Translations under genes and position numbers: made by a program
Shown: piece by piece, positions 32,861 to 41,176 of the stretch
Numbering within the stretch: position 1 is the first letter of the stretch
Layout of the letters: every line of letters starts with the position of its first letter
Assembly (NCBI GenBank): GCA_003138855.1
Contig: PLHF01000127.1
Location: forward strand, 1 to 41,176
Length of the DNA: 41,176 nt
Direction: 5' to 3'
From: Acidimicrobiaceae bacterium
GTDB lineage: Bacteria > Actinomycetota > Acidimicrobiia > Acidimicrobiales > RAAP-2
Notes under the pieces: generated by a model
What the model saw: only the letters and a program-made list of their open reading frames with translations
What the model was told of the DNA's origin: nothing
The model's database searches: none

Positions 32861-33767
32861 TGCGTCGGGCCCGACCGGGCCCGCAGCCGGTCCGGTCAGC
32901 ATCGACCTGGCCAGGGAACGCGCCGAGTCGGGCATCGATGTCTACCTCGCCGAACTCGACACCAGTCTCATCGGGCTCGCACCGGTAAAGGCCCGGATCG
33001 CGGAGATCGCATCGTTGTTGCTGGTGAGCCGGGTCAGGGAACGTCTGGGCCTGGCCACGACGAAACCCACGTTGCACATGAGCTTCACCGGCAACCCGGG
33101 CACCGGCAAGACGACGGTGGCCAAAACCATGGCTGAGGTGCTCCACAGGCTCGGCTACATCCGGACCTCACGGCTGATCACCGTCAGCCGTGATGACCTG
33201 GTGGGGGAGTACATCGGTCACACGGCTCCGAAGACCAAAGAGGTGCTCAAGCGGGCCATGGGCGGCGTCCTGTTCATCGATGAGGCCTACTACCTGTACC
33301 GAGCGGAGAACGAGCGGGACTACGGGCAGGAGGCGATCGAGATCCTGCTCCAGGTGATGGAGGACAATCGTGACGATCTGGTCGTGATTCTCGCCGGCTA
33401 CGCCGACCGCATGGAGCACTTCTTCTCCAGCAACCCCGGGTTCCGCTCGCGCATGGCCCACCACATCGAATTCCCCGACTACTCCGATCGGGAGCTGGTG
33501 GCCATCGGCGAGCTCATGCTCCGTGAGCAGAACTACCGGCTCAGCCCTGCGGCCGAAGCAACCTTCGCCGAGTACGTGGCACTCCGCCGCAGGCAACCGC
33601 ACTTCGCCAACGCCCGCTCCGTGCGCAACGCCCTTGACCGGGCCAAGCTCCGCCAAGCCGAGCGGCTGGTGAACTCCGGGGTGGTGTCGGTCGAGGCCCT
33701 CAGTACGATCGAGCGGGAGGACATCCTGGTCAGCAGAGTCTTCGACGACAAGCAGCCGGAGTCCTGA
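32853..33767 (+). CDS. cbbX: Red-type Rubisco activase CbbX
   Basis: A 304-aa AAA+ ATPase that pulls the C-terminal tail of red-type CbbL into its pore to remove inhibitory sugar phosphates. Walker A is GNPGTGKTT (80-88) and Walker B is the VLFIDEA block near residue 140. The pore-loop region [12 protein letters not shown] is present, as is sensor [18 protein letters not shown] 32853 overlaps the cbbS stop. The activator ribulose bisphosphate is made by the PRK encoded on the other strand. Together with cbbL and cbbS this shows the Rubisco set is complete. Confidence 0.96.
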   Translation: MSDASGPTGPAAGPVSIDLARERAESGIDVYLAELDTSLIGLAPVKARIAEIASLLLVSRVRERLGLATTKPTLHMSFTGNPGTGKTTVAKTMAEVLHRLGYIRTSRLITVSRDDLVGEYIGHTAPKTKEVLKRAMGGVLFIDEAYYLYRAENERDYGQEAIEILLQVMEDNRDDLVVILAGYADRMEHFFSSNPGFRSRMAHHIEFPDYSDRELVAIGELMLREQNYRLSPAAEATFAEYVALRRRQPHFANARSVRNALDRAKLRQAERLVNSGVVSVEALSTIEREDILVSRVFDDKQPES

Positions 33768-33907
33768 ACGCACCCTCCGCTCGCGTCGGGCACGGGTGCT
33801 GTCGACTTCGCGTCGATGGGTGCCACGTCTCCTCCGGCTTCCGGAAGGCCGTAGGATCGCTGTGCAACGAGAGCCTCCAGCGCTCTCGGAAAGGAGGAGG
33901 ATCGACC

Positions 33908-34310
33908 ATGAGGATCGACCCATACCTCTTCTTCCCGGGGAACACCCGCGAAGCGATGGAGTTCTACCAGGCGGCGTTCGACGGAGAGTTGACGGTCACA
34001 CGACCAAAGGTGAGGTCGACCCGAGCGCCGAGGGTGCTGAGAGGGATCATGTGATCAACGCCGCGCTGGTTCGTGAGGATATTCGCATCGGGCCAGCGAT
34101 CGGGCCGACGCAACCCCCGTTCCGCAGCATCGCGTTGCCCCGTCGATCGTCGGCCCCGGAGAAGCGGAGTCGCGTGCGCTGTTCGACCGGTTGAGCGCCG
34201 GCGGTTCGACGGTCGTGGCACTCGAGAAGCAGTTCTGGGGCGATACCTTTGGAACGCTGACAGACAGATTCGGGATCAGCTGGCAGGTCAACATCGAAGC
34301 CAAGACCTAG
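33908..34310 (+). pseudogene. PhnB-like VOC protein, frameshifted
   Basis: The start (ATG 33908, with GGAGG upstream) reads RIDPYLFFPGNTREAMEFYQ, the opening of the PhnB/3-demethylubiquinone methyltransferase-like VOC family. The rest of the family pattern is spread over other frames: KGEVDPSAEGAERDHVINA from about 34007, ASDRADATP around 34095-34121, and SIVGPGEAESRALFDRLSAG then WGDTFGTLTDRFGISWQVN up to TAG 34308-34310. At least two, probably three, frameshifts are needed. It is a recently decayed gene, or sequencing errors must be excluded. Confidence 0.8.
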
Positions 34311-34419
34311 GCGTCCCTCCCCCGGACCGGACCATCGTCCACCCGATGGGAGGAAGGGGGCCGAAAGGCACTAGAACATCCATCCGGACGCAGCCTCATC
34401 CGACGACGACAGGAGAACC

Positions 34420-34788
34420 ATGGACATCGAGCAGTTCTACAGTGCCGATGAGCGACGCCGGCAGTCGGCGGAGGTCGAGTTCGGCACCAACTGGTTCGAT
34501 GACAAGGGCAACCGGTACGAACTCAGCTGGGTGGAGGACACCGGCGAGCTCTACGCCATGCTGGAGCTCATCCCCGAGGCGGACTCGTGGACCCCGTTCG
34601 GTGACATCGAGGTCGAGAACCTGCCGGTCGACCGCCTGGTGGTGACCGTCGTCGGCAACATCCCCACCCTCGAGGCGGTCGAGGGCATCCTGGCCGGATG
34701 GTCCGAGAAGATGGCGACTCCCGACGGCATCTCGTGGGTGGCGGAGCGCCTTCGCTCCAACGGCGTGGCGGCCGCCGAACCGTCGTGA
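34420..34788 (+). CDS. Conserved-looking small protein of unknown function
   Basis: A 122-aa acidic protein with no signal peptide, membrane segment or recognised motif. The alternating pattern RYELSWVEDTGELYAMLELI and DRLVVTVVGNIP suggests a beta-sandwich or ferredoxin-like fold, followed by a helix VEGILAGWSEKM. ATG 34420 has a clear AGGAG about 7 nt upstream, and codon choice matches its neighbours, so I consider it real. It precedes a second small unknown gene and an LLM oxidoreductase on the same strand. I cannot assign a function. Confidence 0.75.
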   Translation: MDIEQFYSADERRRQSAEVEFGTNWFDDKGNRYELSWVEDTGELYAMLELIPEADSWTPFGDIEVENLPVDRLVVTVVGNIPTLEAVEGILAGWSEKMATPDGISWVAERLRSNGVAAAEPS

Positions 34789-34899
34789 ACGACGTCCGCC
34801 CGGTGCCGGCCCGGTACCCGGGCACGTGCTTGCCGTGGGCCGGGGGGGACGTTGTAGTGTCCGGGGCGTCGAGCGGCTGAACGGGGGGCACGGGCAGCG

Positions 34900-35259
34900 A
34901 TGGAAGCGGTGGTCGATCTCTCCGGTGGGCGCGTGCTCCTCGAGCACCGTGACGAGCTCGGGCTGTTTTCCGTGCACGCCCGGCGCGGGCACCCGGACAA
35001 CGGTGAGGCCGACGAGGCGCTCGGAGCACTGGCAGCGGCGCTGAGCCTCCACGATGCAGGCACGGTGGACCCCGCCGGCGACGCCCTGGTGCCACCGGCC
35101 GCGGTGCGGCGGCTGGCCACCGAGGCCGCACTCGAGGAGGGCCGACCGCTCGACCCCGGGTGGGAAGCCCGGTTTGGCGGCATGCTCGAGTACGCGGCCG
35201 GCAAGGGGTGGATCGCCGACGACGGAGCCGTCCGAGCCCACGTCGAGTGGGGGGAGTGA
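34900..35259 (+). CDS. Small protein of unknown function
   Basis: A 119-aa protein. The N-terminal half forms beta-like strands (VVDLSGGRVLLEHRD, LGLFSVHARRG) and the C-terminal half reads as helices (ALGALAAALSL, PPAAVRRLATEAAL). There is no catalytic motif I know. It ends 3 nt before the LLM oxidoreductase gene, so it is probably co-translated with it and may support that enzyme. The start at ATG 34900 has GGGGG-rich sequence upstream rather than a classic site. Confidence 0.65.
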   Translation: MEAVVDLSGGRVLLEHRDELGLFSVHARRGHPDNGEADEALGALAAALSLHDAGTVDPAGDALVPPAAVRRLATEAALEEGRPLDPGWEARFGGMLEYAAGKGWIADDGAVRAHVEWGE

Positions 35260-35262
35260 GCG

Positions 35263-36138
35263 GTGCGGTTCTCCTACGCCGAGTCCATGGTCGACCCCGC
35301 CTTCTACCTCCCGTTGGCCAAGGCCGCCGAAGACGCCGGTTACGACGGAATGGTCGTGCCCGACAGCATCTGCTACCCGCTCGAGTCCGATGCGAAGTAT
35401 CCGTTCTCGCCCGACCACAGTCGTGAGTTTCTCGAGGACAAGCCGTTCATCGAGCCCTTCTCGCTGATCCCTGCCATGGGCGCGGTGACCGAGCGCCTCC
35501 GGTTCATCACCTTCGTACTCAAGCTGCCCACCCGCCATCCGCTGTTGGTGGCCAAGCAGGCCACGTCCGTGGCGGTACTGACCGACAACCGGCTGGCACT
35601 CGGAGTCGGCACCAGCCCGTGGCCGGAGGACTACCTGTTGTGTGACGTGCCGTGGGAGGGGCGCGGGCGGCGCATGGACGAGGCGGTCGACATCGTGCGG
35701 GGCCTGTCCGCCGGCGGCTGGTTCGAGTACCACGGCGAGGTGTACGACCTGCCACCGGTCAAGATCAGCCCCACCCCCAGCCGGCCGCTCCCCATCCTGG
35801 TCGGTGGGCACGCCACGCCGGCGTTGCGACGGGCGGCCCGCTCGGACGGCTGGCTCCACGGCGGCGGTGATCCGGCGGAGCTGCCCGGGCTGCTCGAGCA
35901 GCTGGCCCGCCTGCGTGAGGAGGAGGGCACGACCGACCGGCCGTTCGAGGTCCACGTCATCTCGCTCGACGCGTTCTCGGTCGATGGCGTCCATCGCCTC
36001 GAGGACCAGGGAGTCACCGATGTGATCGTCGGCTTCCGGTGGCCGTACGTGGTCGGGCCGGACGTCGAGCCCCTGCAGTCCAAGCTCGACAGCCTCCGCC
36101 GGTTCGCGGACGACGTGATCGGGAACGTACGACCGTGA
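35263..36138 (+). CDS. LLM-class (F420-dependent type) oxidoreductase
   Basis: A 291-aa TIM-barrel oxidoreductase of the luciferase-like monooxygenase superfamily. Actinobacterial members of this length usually use cofactor F420. The strand-loop blocks LAKAAEDAGYDGMVVPDS, LRFITFVLKLPTRHPLLVAKQATSVAVLTDNRLALGVG and PLPILVGGHATPALRRAARSDGWLHGG are the standard ones. The start is GTG 35263. Its stop overlaps the next start (GTGA at 36135-36138), coupling it to a SnoaL-like protein. The substrate is unknown. Confidence 0.92.
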   Translation: MRFSYAESMVDPAFYLPLAKAAEDAGYDGMVVPDSICYPLESDAKYPFSPDHSREFLEDKPFIEPFSLIPAMGAVTERLRFITFVLKLPTRHPLLVAKQATSVAVLTDNRLALGVGTSPWPEDYLLCDVPWEGRGRRMDEAVDIVRGLSAGGWFEYHGEVYDLPPVKISPTPSRPLPILVGGHATPALRRAARSDGWLHGGGDPAELPGLLEQLARLREEEGTTDRPFEVHVISLDAFSVDGVHRLEDQGVTDVIVGFRWPYVVGPDVEPLQSKLDSLRRFADDVIGNVRP

Positions 36139-36530
36139 TCACGGCCCGAGAGCTCGGCCAGGCATCGATGGCCGCGGTGGAGGCCCATGACCGCGAGGCC
36201 TGGCTGGCCCTGTTCGCCGACGACGCCGTGGTGGAGGACCCGGTCGGCCCGTCCCTGTTCGACCCTGAGGGAGCCGGCCATCGGGGCCCCGAGGCGATCG
36301 CCTCGTTCTACGACACCGTCATCGCAGCCAACGAGTCGATCAGGTTCGACATCCGCCAGTCGTTCCTCTGTGGTGACGAGGCGGCCAATGTCGGCGTCAT
36401 CCGGATCACGTTCGCGGACGGGTCGGGCGTGGAGGTGGACGGCGTCTACACCTACCGTCGATCACCGGACGGCAGGATCGCGGCCATCCGGGCCTACTGG
36501 GAGCCGGGCGCCATCCGTCCGGTCCCCTAG
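36135..36530 (+). CDS. SnoaL-like (NTF2-fold) protein
   Basis: A 131-aa cone-shaped alpha+beta protein. ELGQASMAAVEAHDREAWLALFADDAVVEDPVG is the typical first helix pair plus strand of SnoaL/limonene-epoxide-hydrolase-like proteins, followed by GPEAIASFYDTVI and DGVYTYRRSPDGRIAAIRAYWEPGA. The GTG start is embedded in the preceding stop (GTGA). Members bind or isomerise small hydrophobic molecules. Coupling to the LLM enzyme suggests they handle the same compound. Confidence 0.88.
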   Translation: MITARELGQASMAAVEAHDREAWLALFADDAVVEDPVGPSLFDPEGAGHRGPEAIASFYDTVIAANESIRFDIRQSFLCGDEAANVGVIRITFADGSGVEVDGVYTYRRSPDGRIAAIRAYWEPGAIRPVP

Positions 36531-36546
36531 GAACGGGGCTCCGCGC

Positions 36547-37018
36547 TCAGCGCCCCGGGACCCTCCTCGGTGCAGGAGTGGCACGCGGCCCGCTGCGGAC
36601 GGCGACCGGCGCCTCCCAGCCGGGCATGGCCATCACCATCTGGACGTCGCTGATATGCCGCTCGAGGAAGGCGCCCTCGCAGTAGCAGAGGTAGAGGTCC
36701 CACAGGCGCTGGAAACGGGTGTCGAGGCCGAGAGCGGCGACCTCCGGCCGGTGGCTCTCGACGTTCTCGTGCCACCGGCGCAGGGTCTCCGCGTAGTGAC
36801 GTCCGATGTCCTCGAGGTCCACCAGGGCCAGGGGCGTAGCCCGCCGGGAACGTGTGATGGCCTCGACCGAGGGGAGGCACCCACCCGGGAAGATCAGCTT
36901 GCGCACGAAGTCGGTACCGTTCTTCGCCCGCTCGTAGCTGCGGTCGTCGACGGTGATCGCCTGCAGTGCCATCAGCCCGTCGGGGCGCAGCAGTCGGGCA
37001 CAGGTGCCGACCCAGGAG
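36547..37018 (-). pseudogene. Cyclopropane-fatty-acid synthase C-terminal fragment
   Basis: About 155 codons that match only the C-terminal third of CFA-synthase-type SAM methyltransferases: CARLLRPDGLMALQAITVDD, DFVRKLIFPGGCLPSVEAI, VVDLEDI-like LVDLEDIGRHYAETLRRW, and LYLCYCEGAFLERHISDVQMVMA. The SAM-binding N-terminal two thirds are absent. Family similarity stops near 37015, where sequence belonging to a different, opposite-strand gene begins. It ends 16 nt from the convergent SnoaL gene and is certainly inactive. Confidence 0.85.
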
Positions 37019-37195
37019 GGCGGCTCGATCCTCACCTACGACGCCGACCTCCGGCTCAAAGGACCGCTGTCGCTGGCGAACCCCGTGCTCGCCCTCCCCT
37101 TCCGGCGGATCGGGGACCGGGGTCTCGGGGGCCTGCGGCGGGCGCTGTCCACGGAGGTCGACCAGGGCGGTGACCACCCGCCGGCGGGTGAGGCC
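37019..37195 (+). pseudogene. SRPBCC-family C-terminal fragment
   Basis: Codons from about 37019 read EGGSILTYDADLRLKGPLSL then ALPFRRIGDRGLGGLRRALS. This resembles the C-terminal strand and long helix of SRPBCC (polyketide-cyclase-like) proteins. The N-terminal two thirds are missing and the frame runs on without a stop into the SDR gene. The left edge coincides with the truncation of the CFA-synthase fragment, so one deletion probably removed both N-termini. A native SRPBCC-SDR fusion is the alternative. Confidence 0.55.
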
Positions 37196-38176
37196 GTGGC
37201 CCGCACCGCGGACGAGCTGTTGGAGGCCACCGTGGTCGGGAGCTTCTCCTCGGTCGGCGCCCGCGTGAGGAAGCGCACGGCTGGGTGGGGCCTGCCGCCC
37301 CGCATGGACGGCAGGGTCGTGCTGATCACCGGTGCCACTTCGGGCATCGGCCTGGCCACCGCCGTAGGCATGGCCCGACTGGGGGCCATCGTGCGCATCG
37401 TTGCCCGCGGCAAGGAGCGGGCCGAGCAGGCGCTCGCCATCATCACCGAGGCTGCCCCCGGCGTCGATGCCGGCTACCTCCTCGGCGACCTGGGCGAGCT
37501 CGATCAGGTCCGGGCCCTGGCCGCGGAGTTCACGCCCGGACACGGCCGCCTGGACGTCCTGGTGCACAATGCCGGTGCCCTACTGAAGCGCTACCGCGCA
37601 ACCAGCGCCGGCAACGAGGTGACCGTTGCCTCGCAGGTGGTCGGCCCCTACCCGCTGACCGGACTGCTCCTTCCGCTGCTCCGGGCGTCGGCTCCGTCCC
37701 GGGTGATCCAGGTCTCCTCCGGCGGCATGTACACCGAGCGGTTCGAACTCGACGAGCTGGAGATGGAGCCGTCCGCCTATGACGGCACCGTGGCCTACAC
37801 CCGGGCCAAGCGGGCCCAGCTGGTCCTGATGCACGAATGGGTCCGGCGCTCCGCGGAATCGGGGGTCGTCTTCCACGCCATGCATCCCGGGTGGGCCGAC
37901 ACCCCCGGGGTCCGCACCGGCCTTCCCGGGTTCTACAAGGTCATGCGCCCGCTGCTCCGGTCCTCGGAGGAAGGGGCGGACACCGTGGTGTGGCTCGCCG
38001 CGGCACCCGAGGCCGTGGTCACCGACGGCCGGTTCTGGTTGGACCGACGCCCCCGTTGGGAGAACAAGGCCCCGTGGACGCGCCTGAGCGATGACCGATT
38101 GGCCCGGGCCGGTTCGGAGCTCTGGGCCTGGTGCGCCGAGCGTGCCGGATGGGACGGGCTCCCCCTGGGCGCCTGA
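37196..38176 (+). CDS. Short-chain dehydrogenase/reductase (retinol-dehydrogenase-like)
   Basis: A 326-aa SDR with a 36-residue N-terminal lead (DELLEATVVGSFSSVGARVR) before the Rossmann fold, as in an actinobacterial subgroup. GATSGIG (46-52), VHNAGA, VSSGGMY and YTRAK give the cofactor site and the Ser-Tyr-Lys set. GTG 37196 is chosen because family members start here; the frame is open further upstream only because it joins the SRPBCC remnant. With its natural neighbours partly deleted, its promoter is uncertain. It is convergent with the next gene, 21 nt apart. Confidence 0.85.
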   Translation: MARTADELLEATVVGSFSSVGARVRKRTAGWGLPPRMDGRVVLITGATSGIGLATAVGMARLGAIVRIVARGKERAEQALAIITEAAPGVDAGYLLGDLGELDQVRALAAEFTPGHGRLDVLVHNAGALLKRYRATSAGNEVTVASQVVGPYPLTGLLLPLLRASAPSRVIQVSSGGMYTERFELDELEMEPSAYDGTVAYTRAKRAQLVLMHEWVRRSAESGVVFHAMHPGWADTPGVRTGLPGFYKVMRPLLRSSEEGADTVVWLAAAPEAVVTDGRFWLDRRPRWENKAPWTRLSDDRLARAGSELWAWCAERAGWDGLPLGA

Positions 38177-38197
38177 GCCGACCGGGACCGTACCCGC

Positions 38198-39310
38198 TCA
38201 GCCCCAACCCTCGAAGCCGTACTGCTGGTGGGTTCCCATCACCGCACACTCGAACATGCCGTACCCGACCTGGTCGCCGCAGGTGAAGCGGGCGGCGTAC
38301 TCGGTGAGGCCCCAGTTGGAGTAGGTGGGATCCGCCGGGGGGATCTCCTGGCCCTGCACCACCAGGTCGCCCTGGTACATACCGTGCTTCCAGTCGGGCT
38401 CGAGCCCGTACCCGGTGCCGAGGAGCAGGGGGAAGGCCAACAGCGTCTCGACCTCGACCTCCGCCGTCCTCTCCCCGTGGGCGCCGTAGTAGGAGAGAGT
38501 GGCCCCGATCACCGACCGGCTCCCAGGTGCGAACCGCAACTGGTGCTCGGGCCTGCCCAGCCAGTCGGCCTCGCGGCCCGATCCCAGGCGGAACACCCGG
38601 TGGGCGTCCTGCATGATGCGCTCGCCGGTAGGTCGCTCCTGGACGATGGTGATCATGCCGTGGTCCTCGAACCGCACCGGCGCGTAGATCCAGAAGAAGC
38701 CGCCTGCCGTGTCCGTGGCCCGGATGCCCGGGGGCTCGGGCTCGCCCACCGGTCGCACCCCCCACGAGCGGTCCCGCGACCCCCACCAGCGCTCCGGGGT
38801 GAGTCGCGCCTCCCGATCCCCGAGCCGGAGGGTGCCGGTCCACGAACCCAGCTGGGCGAAGCGGGTCGAGTCGAAGGTGACCCTGCTGAATTGGCGATCG
38901 AAGTGGCGGGACTCGAGATGGGCCTCGGAGAAGCCGTCGTACAACGCGTCGAGCTCGATGCCCCACTCGTTGGGCTCGACGATCACCCGCACCTGCTCGA
39001 GCCCCTTGACCACCTCCACCCGGATCGGCCCCACCGAGGCGTCCATGCGGTCGGCACCGAGGACCTTGGAGGACCGGACCACCCGGTGGTCGTCCCCCCA
39101 GAGGACCGAGACGAAGGCGTCGGCGACGCTCAAGTTGGGGTACTGGCCCACCCCGATCACCGCGAACAGCTCGTCGTCGGTGCCGTGGACCTCACCGGTC
39201 CCGTGGATGTTGAAGTAGTAACGGTCGTAGAAGTTGCGGTCCGAGGTGGCCACGAAGCGCATGGGCTCGGAGATCTGATGGACCGGAAAGTCGTCGAGTG
39301 GCGAGAGCAC
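38198..39310 (-). CDS. Conserved protein of unknown function (CrtC-like beta fold possible)
   Basis: A 370-aa soluble protein without signal peptide. Blocks such as SDRNFYDRYYFNIHG, GVGQYPNLSVADAF, ERWWGSRDRSWGVRPVGEPEPPG and FFWIYAPVRFEDHGMI have the regular beta-strand spacing of the lipocalin-like or hydroxyneurosporene-synthase-like fold. I recall this family as widespread in actinobacteria but without a defined function. The start is GTG 39310 with AGGAGGAG directly upstream. The RDRSWGVRP block is a good candidate for an active or ligand site. Confidence 0.8.
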   Translation of the reverse strand: MLSPLDDFPVHQISEPMRFVATSDRNFYDRYYFNIHGTGEVHGTDDELFAVIGVGQYPNLSVADAFVSVLWGDDHRVVRSSKVLGADRMDASVGPIRVEVVKGLEQVRVIVEPNEWGIELDALYDGFSEAHLESRHFDRQFSRVTFDSTRFAQLGSWTGTLRLGDREARLTPERWWGSRDRSWGVRPVGEPEPPGIRATDTAGGFFWIYAPVRFEDHGMITIVQERPTGERIMQDAHRVFRLGSGREADWLGRPEHQLRFAPGSRSVIGATLSYYGAHGERTAEVEVETLLAFPLLLGTGYGLEPDWKHGMYQGDLVVQGQEIPPADPTYSNWGLTEYAARFTCGDQVGYGMFECAVMGTHQQYGFEGWG

Positions 39311-39514
39311 GGCTCCTCCTGTGGGTCACCGGCCTTCGGCCGCGTATCGGGTCCCGATCGGTGGGGGTCGGCCCGAGCGTATCCGTGCTGGCGGCGACAG
39401 GGCGGCACCACCGGTCCCGGGCTACAATTCCCCCTTCGCCCGGTCGTCCGCCCGCACTCGCCGGAGGTCGCGATCGGCCGATCATGCACATCGAGTCACA
39501 CCCTGGGAGGGCCT

Positions 39515-40972
39515 GTGAAGTCGTACGATCGTCTGTTCATCGGTGGGGAGTGGGTCGAGCCGTCGTCGTCCTCGGTCTTCGACGTGGTGTCGCCCACCAC
39601 CGAGGAAGTGGTCGGCCGGGTCCCCGAGGCCCAGGATGCCGACATCGACCGGGCGGTCGCCGCTGCCCGTGAGGCGTTCGACCACGGGCCCTGGCCCCGG
39701 ATGACCCCGGCCGAACGGGGTGCCGTCCTGAGCAAGGTGGCCGATGCCATCCGCAACGACATGCAGGGCATCTCCGAGTTGATCTCCAACGAGATGGGCT
39801 CGCCGATCTCGTGGGGCCTGCTGGCCCAGGTGCTGGCACCCACCATGATCCTCGACTACTACGCCGGCCTGGGCTCGACCTTCGCCTTCGACACCGTCAA
39901 GGACGGGCTGCTCGGCCCGGTCCTGGTGGCCAAGGAGCCGGTGGGCGTCGTCGCTGCGATCACACCGTGGAACGTCCCGTTGTTCCTGGCCGCGGCCAAG
40001 CTGTCCCCGGCTCTGCTGTCGGGCAGCACGGTGGTGTTCAAGCCGGCACCCGAAACCCCGCTCGACGCCAACGTGCTGGCCGAGCTCTTCGCCGATGCCG
40101 GACTGCCCAAGGGCGTCCTGAGCGTGGTCCCGGCCGGGCGCCAGGTCGGCGAGCACCTGGTCGACCACCCCGGGGTGGACAAGGTGTCCTTCACCGGGTC
40201 GACGGCGGCCGGCCGCAAGATCGGCGCGGCCTGTGGGGCGAATCTCAAGAGGGTGAGCCTCGAGCTGGGAGGGAAGTCGGCGGCCATCCTCCTCGACGAC
40301 GTCAATCTCGAGGAGTCGCTTCCCCTGATGCTGCCCAACGCCATCATGAACAACGGCGAGGCGTGCATCTCGCTGACCCGGATCCTCGCTCCTCGCGATC
40401 GCTACGCCGAGGTGACCGAGGCGCTGGTGGAGTTGGTGCGGGCCATGAAGGTCGGCGACGCCCTCGATCCGGCCACCGAGGTGGGGCCGCTCGTGGCGGA
40501 ACGGCAGCGTGACCGGGTGGAGGGGTACATCCGGATCGGCCAGGAGGAGGGGGCCAAGGTCGCCGTCGGAGGCGGGCGCCCCGAGGGGCTGGTCACAGGC
40601 TGGTTCGTCGAGCCGACCGTCTTCGTGGACGTGGACAACAGCATGCGCATCGCCCAGGAGGAGATCTTCGGGCCCGTGCTGTCGGTGATCCCCTACGGCG
40701 ACGATGCCGATGCGGTCCGGCTCGCCAACGATTCGGACTACGGCCTGTGCGGCGCGGTATTCAGTGGCGACAACCACCGGGGCCTCCAGGTGGCCCGGCA
40801 GGTCCGCACCGGCACCTACATGGTGAACACCAACATCCCCATCGACTTCTCCTCGCCCTTCGGCGGGTACAAGGCTTCCGGCGTCGGGCGCGAGTTCGGC
40901 GAGGACGGTCTGGAACTCTTCCTCGAGAAGAAGACCATCAACCTTCCGGCCGGGTTCACCCCGGAGGTGTGA
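39515..40972 (+). CDS. Aldehyde dehydrogenase (NAD(P)-dependent)
   Basis: A 485-aa ALDH that oxidises an aldehyde to the acid. Catalytic Cys284 lies in NNGEACISLTR, the general base Glu250 in LELGGKSA, and Asn153 in TPWNVP; FTGSTAAGRKI and EEIFGPVLSVIPY are the cofactor and structural motifs. The sequence before Cys reads NNGEAC, where most relatives have GQ. GTG 39515 has GGGAGG upstream, and the protein begins SYDRLFIGGEWV as expected. A hairpin follows 5 nt after the stop. The substrate is not readable. Confidence 0.95.
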   Translation: MKSYDRLFIGGEWVEPSSSSVFDVVSPTTEEVVGRVPEAQDADIDRAVAAAREAFDHGPWPRMTPAERGAVLSKVADAIRNDMQGISELISNEMGSPISWGLLAQVLAPTMILDYYAGLGSTFAFDTVKDGLLGPVLVAKEPVGVVAAITPWNVPLFLAAAKLSPALLSGSTVVFKPAPETPLDANVLAELFADAGLPKGVLSVVPAGRQVGEHLVDHPGVDKVSFTGSTAAGRKIGAACGANLKRVSLELGGKSAAILLDDVNLEESLPLMLPNAIMNNGEACISLTRILAPRDRYAEVTEALVELVRAMKVGDALDPATEVGPLVAERQRDRVEGYIRIGQEEGAKVAVGGGRPEGLVTGWFVEPTVFVDVDNSMRIAQEEIFGPVLSVIPYGDDADAVRLANDSDYGLCGAVFSGDNHRGLQVARQVRTGTYMVNTNIPIDFSSPFGGYKASGVGREFGEDGLELFLEKKTINLPAGFTPEV

Positions 40973-40977
40973 TCGGA

Positions 40978-40995
40978 GCCGGCCGTCCGGCCGGC
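40978..40995 (+). terminator. Hairpin after the aldehyde dehydrogenase
   Basis: GCCGGCCG-tc-CGGCCGGC, two perfect 8-bp arms beginning 5 nt after the stop codon. No T-run follows. It is a plausible intrinsic terminator of the kind seen in high-GC genomes. Confidence 0.55.
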
Positions 40996-41120
40996 GCCCG
41001 AGTCGTGCCGAGAACAGGCCGCGACCGGGTGGAAGCCAACGTCTGGGATCATGTGCAGGAGGGTGCGCCGTCCGGTGAAGGGGCCGGGCCGCACCGGCGG
41101 GTTCGGAGGACCCAGTCCCG

Positions 41121-41176
41121 ATGAGTGCTGCGATCGACGTGCCTGGCACCAGCCAGCCCCTGGTGCTGACCACGGA
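41121..41176 (+). CDS. Start of a gene cut by the window edge
   Basis: ATG 41121 opens a frame reading SAAIDVPGTSQPLVLTT that is open to the end of the window. GGAGGA lies about 12 nt upstream, a little far. Only 18 codons are available, so no family can be named. The start is plausible but not proven. Confidence 0.35.
   Translation, partial: MSAAIDVPGTSQPLVLTT

Noticed and set aside
38228-39514. Long N-terminal extension of the aldehyde dehydrogenase (about 430 extra codons)
   Set aside because: The extension lies antisense to the conserved gene at 38198-39310, and the ALDH family start at GTG 39515 has its own ribosome-binding site.

Overview
This looks like an actinobacterial chromosome segment, most likely from an acidimicrobial or mycobacterium-like lineage. 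The DNA is GC-rich, GTG and TTG starts are frequent, some promoters appear to drive leaderless mRNAs, and the families are typical of actinobacteria (F420-type LLM oxidoreductase, LAL-type LuxR regulator, YtrA-type GntR plus ABC pair, CFA-synthase remnant). The lineage call is inference from gene content only.

The window has two halves separated by a tRNA-Met(CAT) gene at 28465-28537. The right half (28.5-41.2 kb) looks like stable chromosome. It holds a Calvin-cycle block with cbbP (prk) and cbbF on the minus strand, divergent from cbbL-cbbS-cbbX (red-type Rubisco and its activase). After that come a decayed VOC gene, two small unknown genes, an LLM/SnoaL pair, a deletion scar joining a CFA-synthase fragment to an SRPBCC fragment and an SDR, a conserved gene of unknown function, and an aldehyde dehydrogenase.

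The left half (1-28.4 kb) is accessory DNA in layers. (a) 0.4-4.7 kb: a GntR/ABC exporter operon and a MarR/aldo-keto reductase operon. (b) 5.0-8.6 kb: a gene fusing a zinc-ribbon-like segment, a papain-like half and a GNAT domain, then an AbiE-type toxin-antitoxin pair. (c) 8.8-12.2 kb: a compact mobile-element module with an excisionase-like HTH gene, a small unknown gene, two single-stranded DNA-binding proteins lacking the usual acidic tail, and a sigma-like protein. Two of its genes (starts near 9402 and 11877) sit behind paralogous control regions carrying four TCACA boxes at matching spacings. (d) 12.6-13.2 kb: the 5' part of a group II intron without its reverse transcriptase. (e) 13.4-26.1 kb: a large LuxR regulator divergent from a ten-gene plus-strand run (SDR, three alpha/beta hydrolases with Ser, Asp and Cys nucleophiles, tautomerase, quinone-oxidoreductase-like MDR, MFS transporter, OsmC, CNBD-flavoprotein, second SDR, VOC), which reads as a catabolic or detoxification operon. 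(f) 26.2-28.4 kb: an integration edge with a tRNA-like remnant, a truncated integrase, an IS remnant, an intact tyrosine integrase and tandem repeats just before the tRNA.

The strongest candidates for something undescribed are the duplicated four-box control modules of the ssb/sigma-like element and the zinc-ribbon/papain-like/GNAT fusion protein next to AbiE. All functional calls rest on motif reading; no database search was possible.
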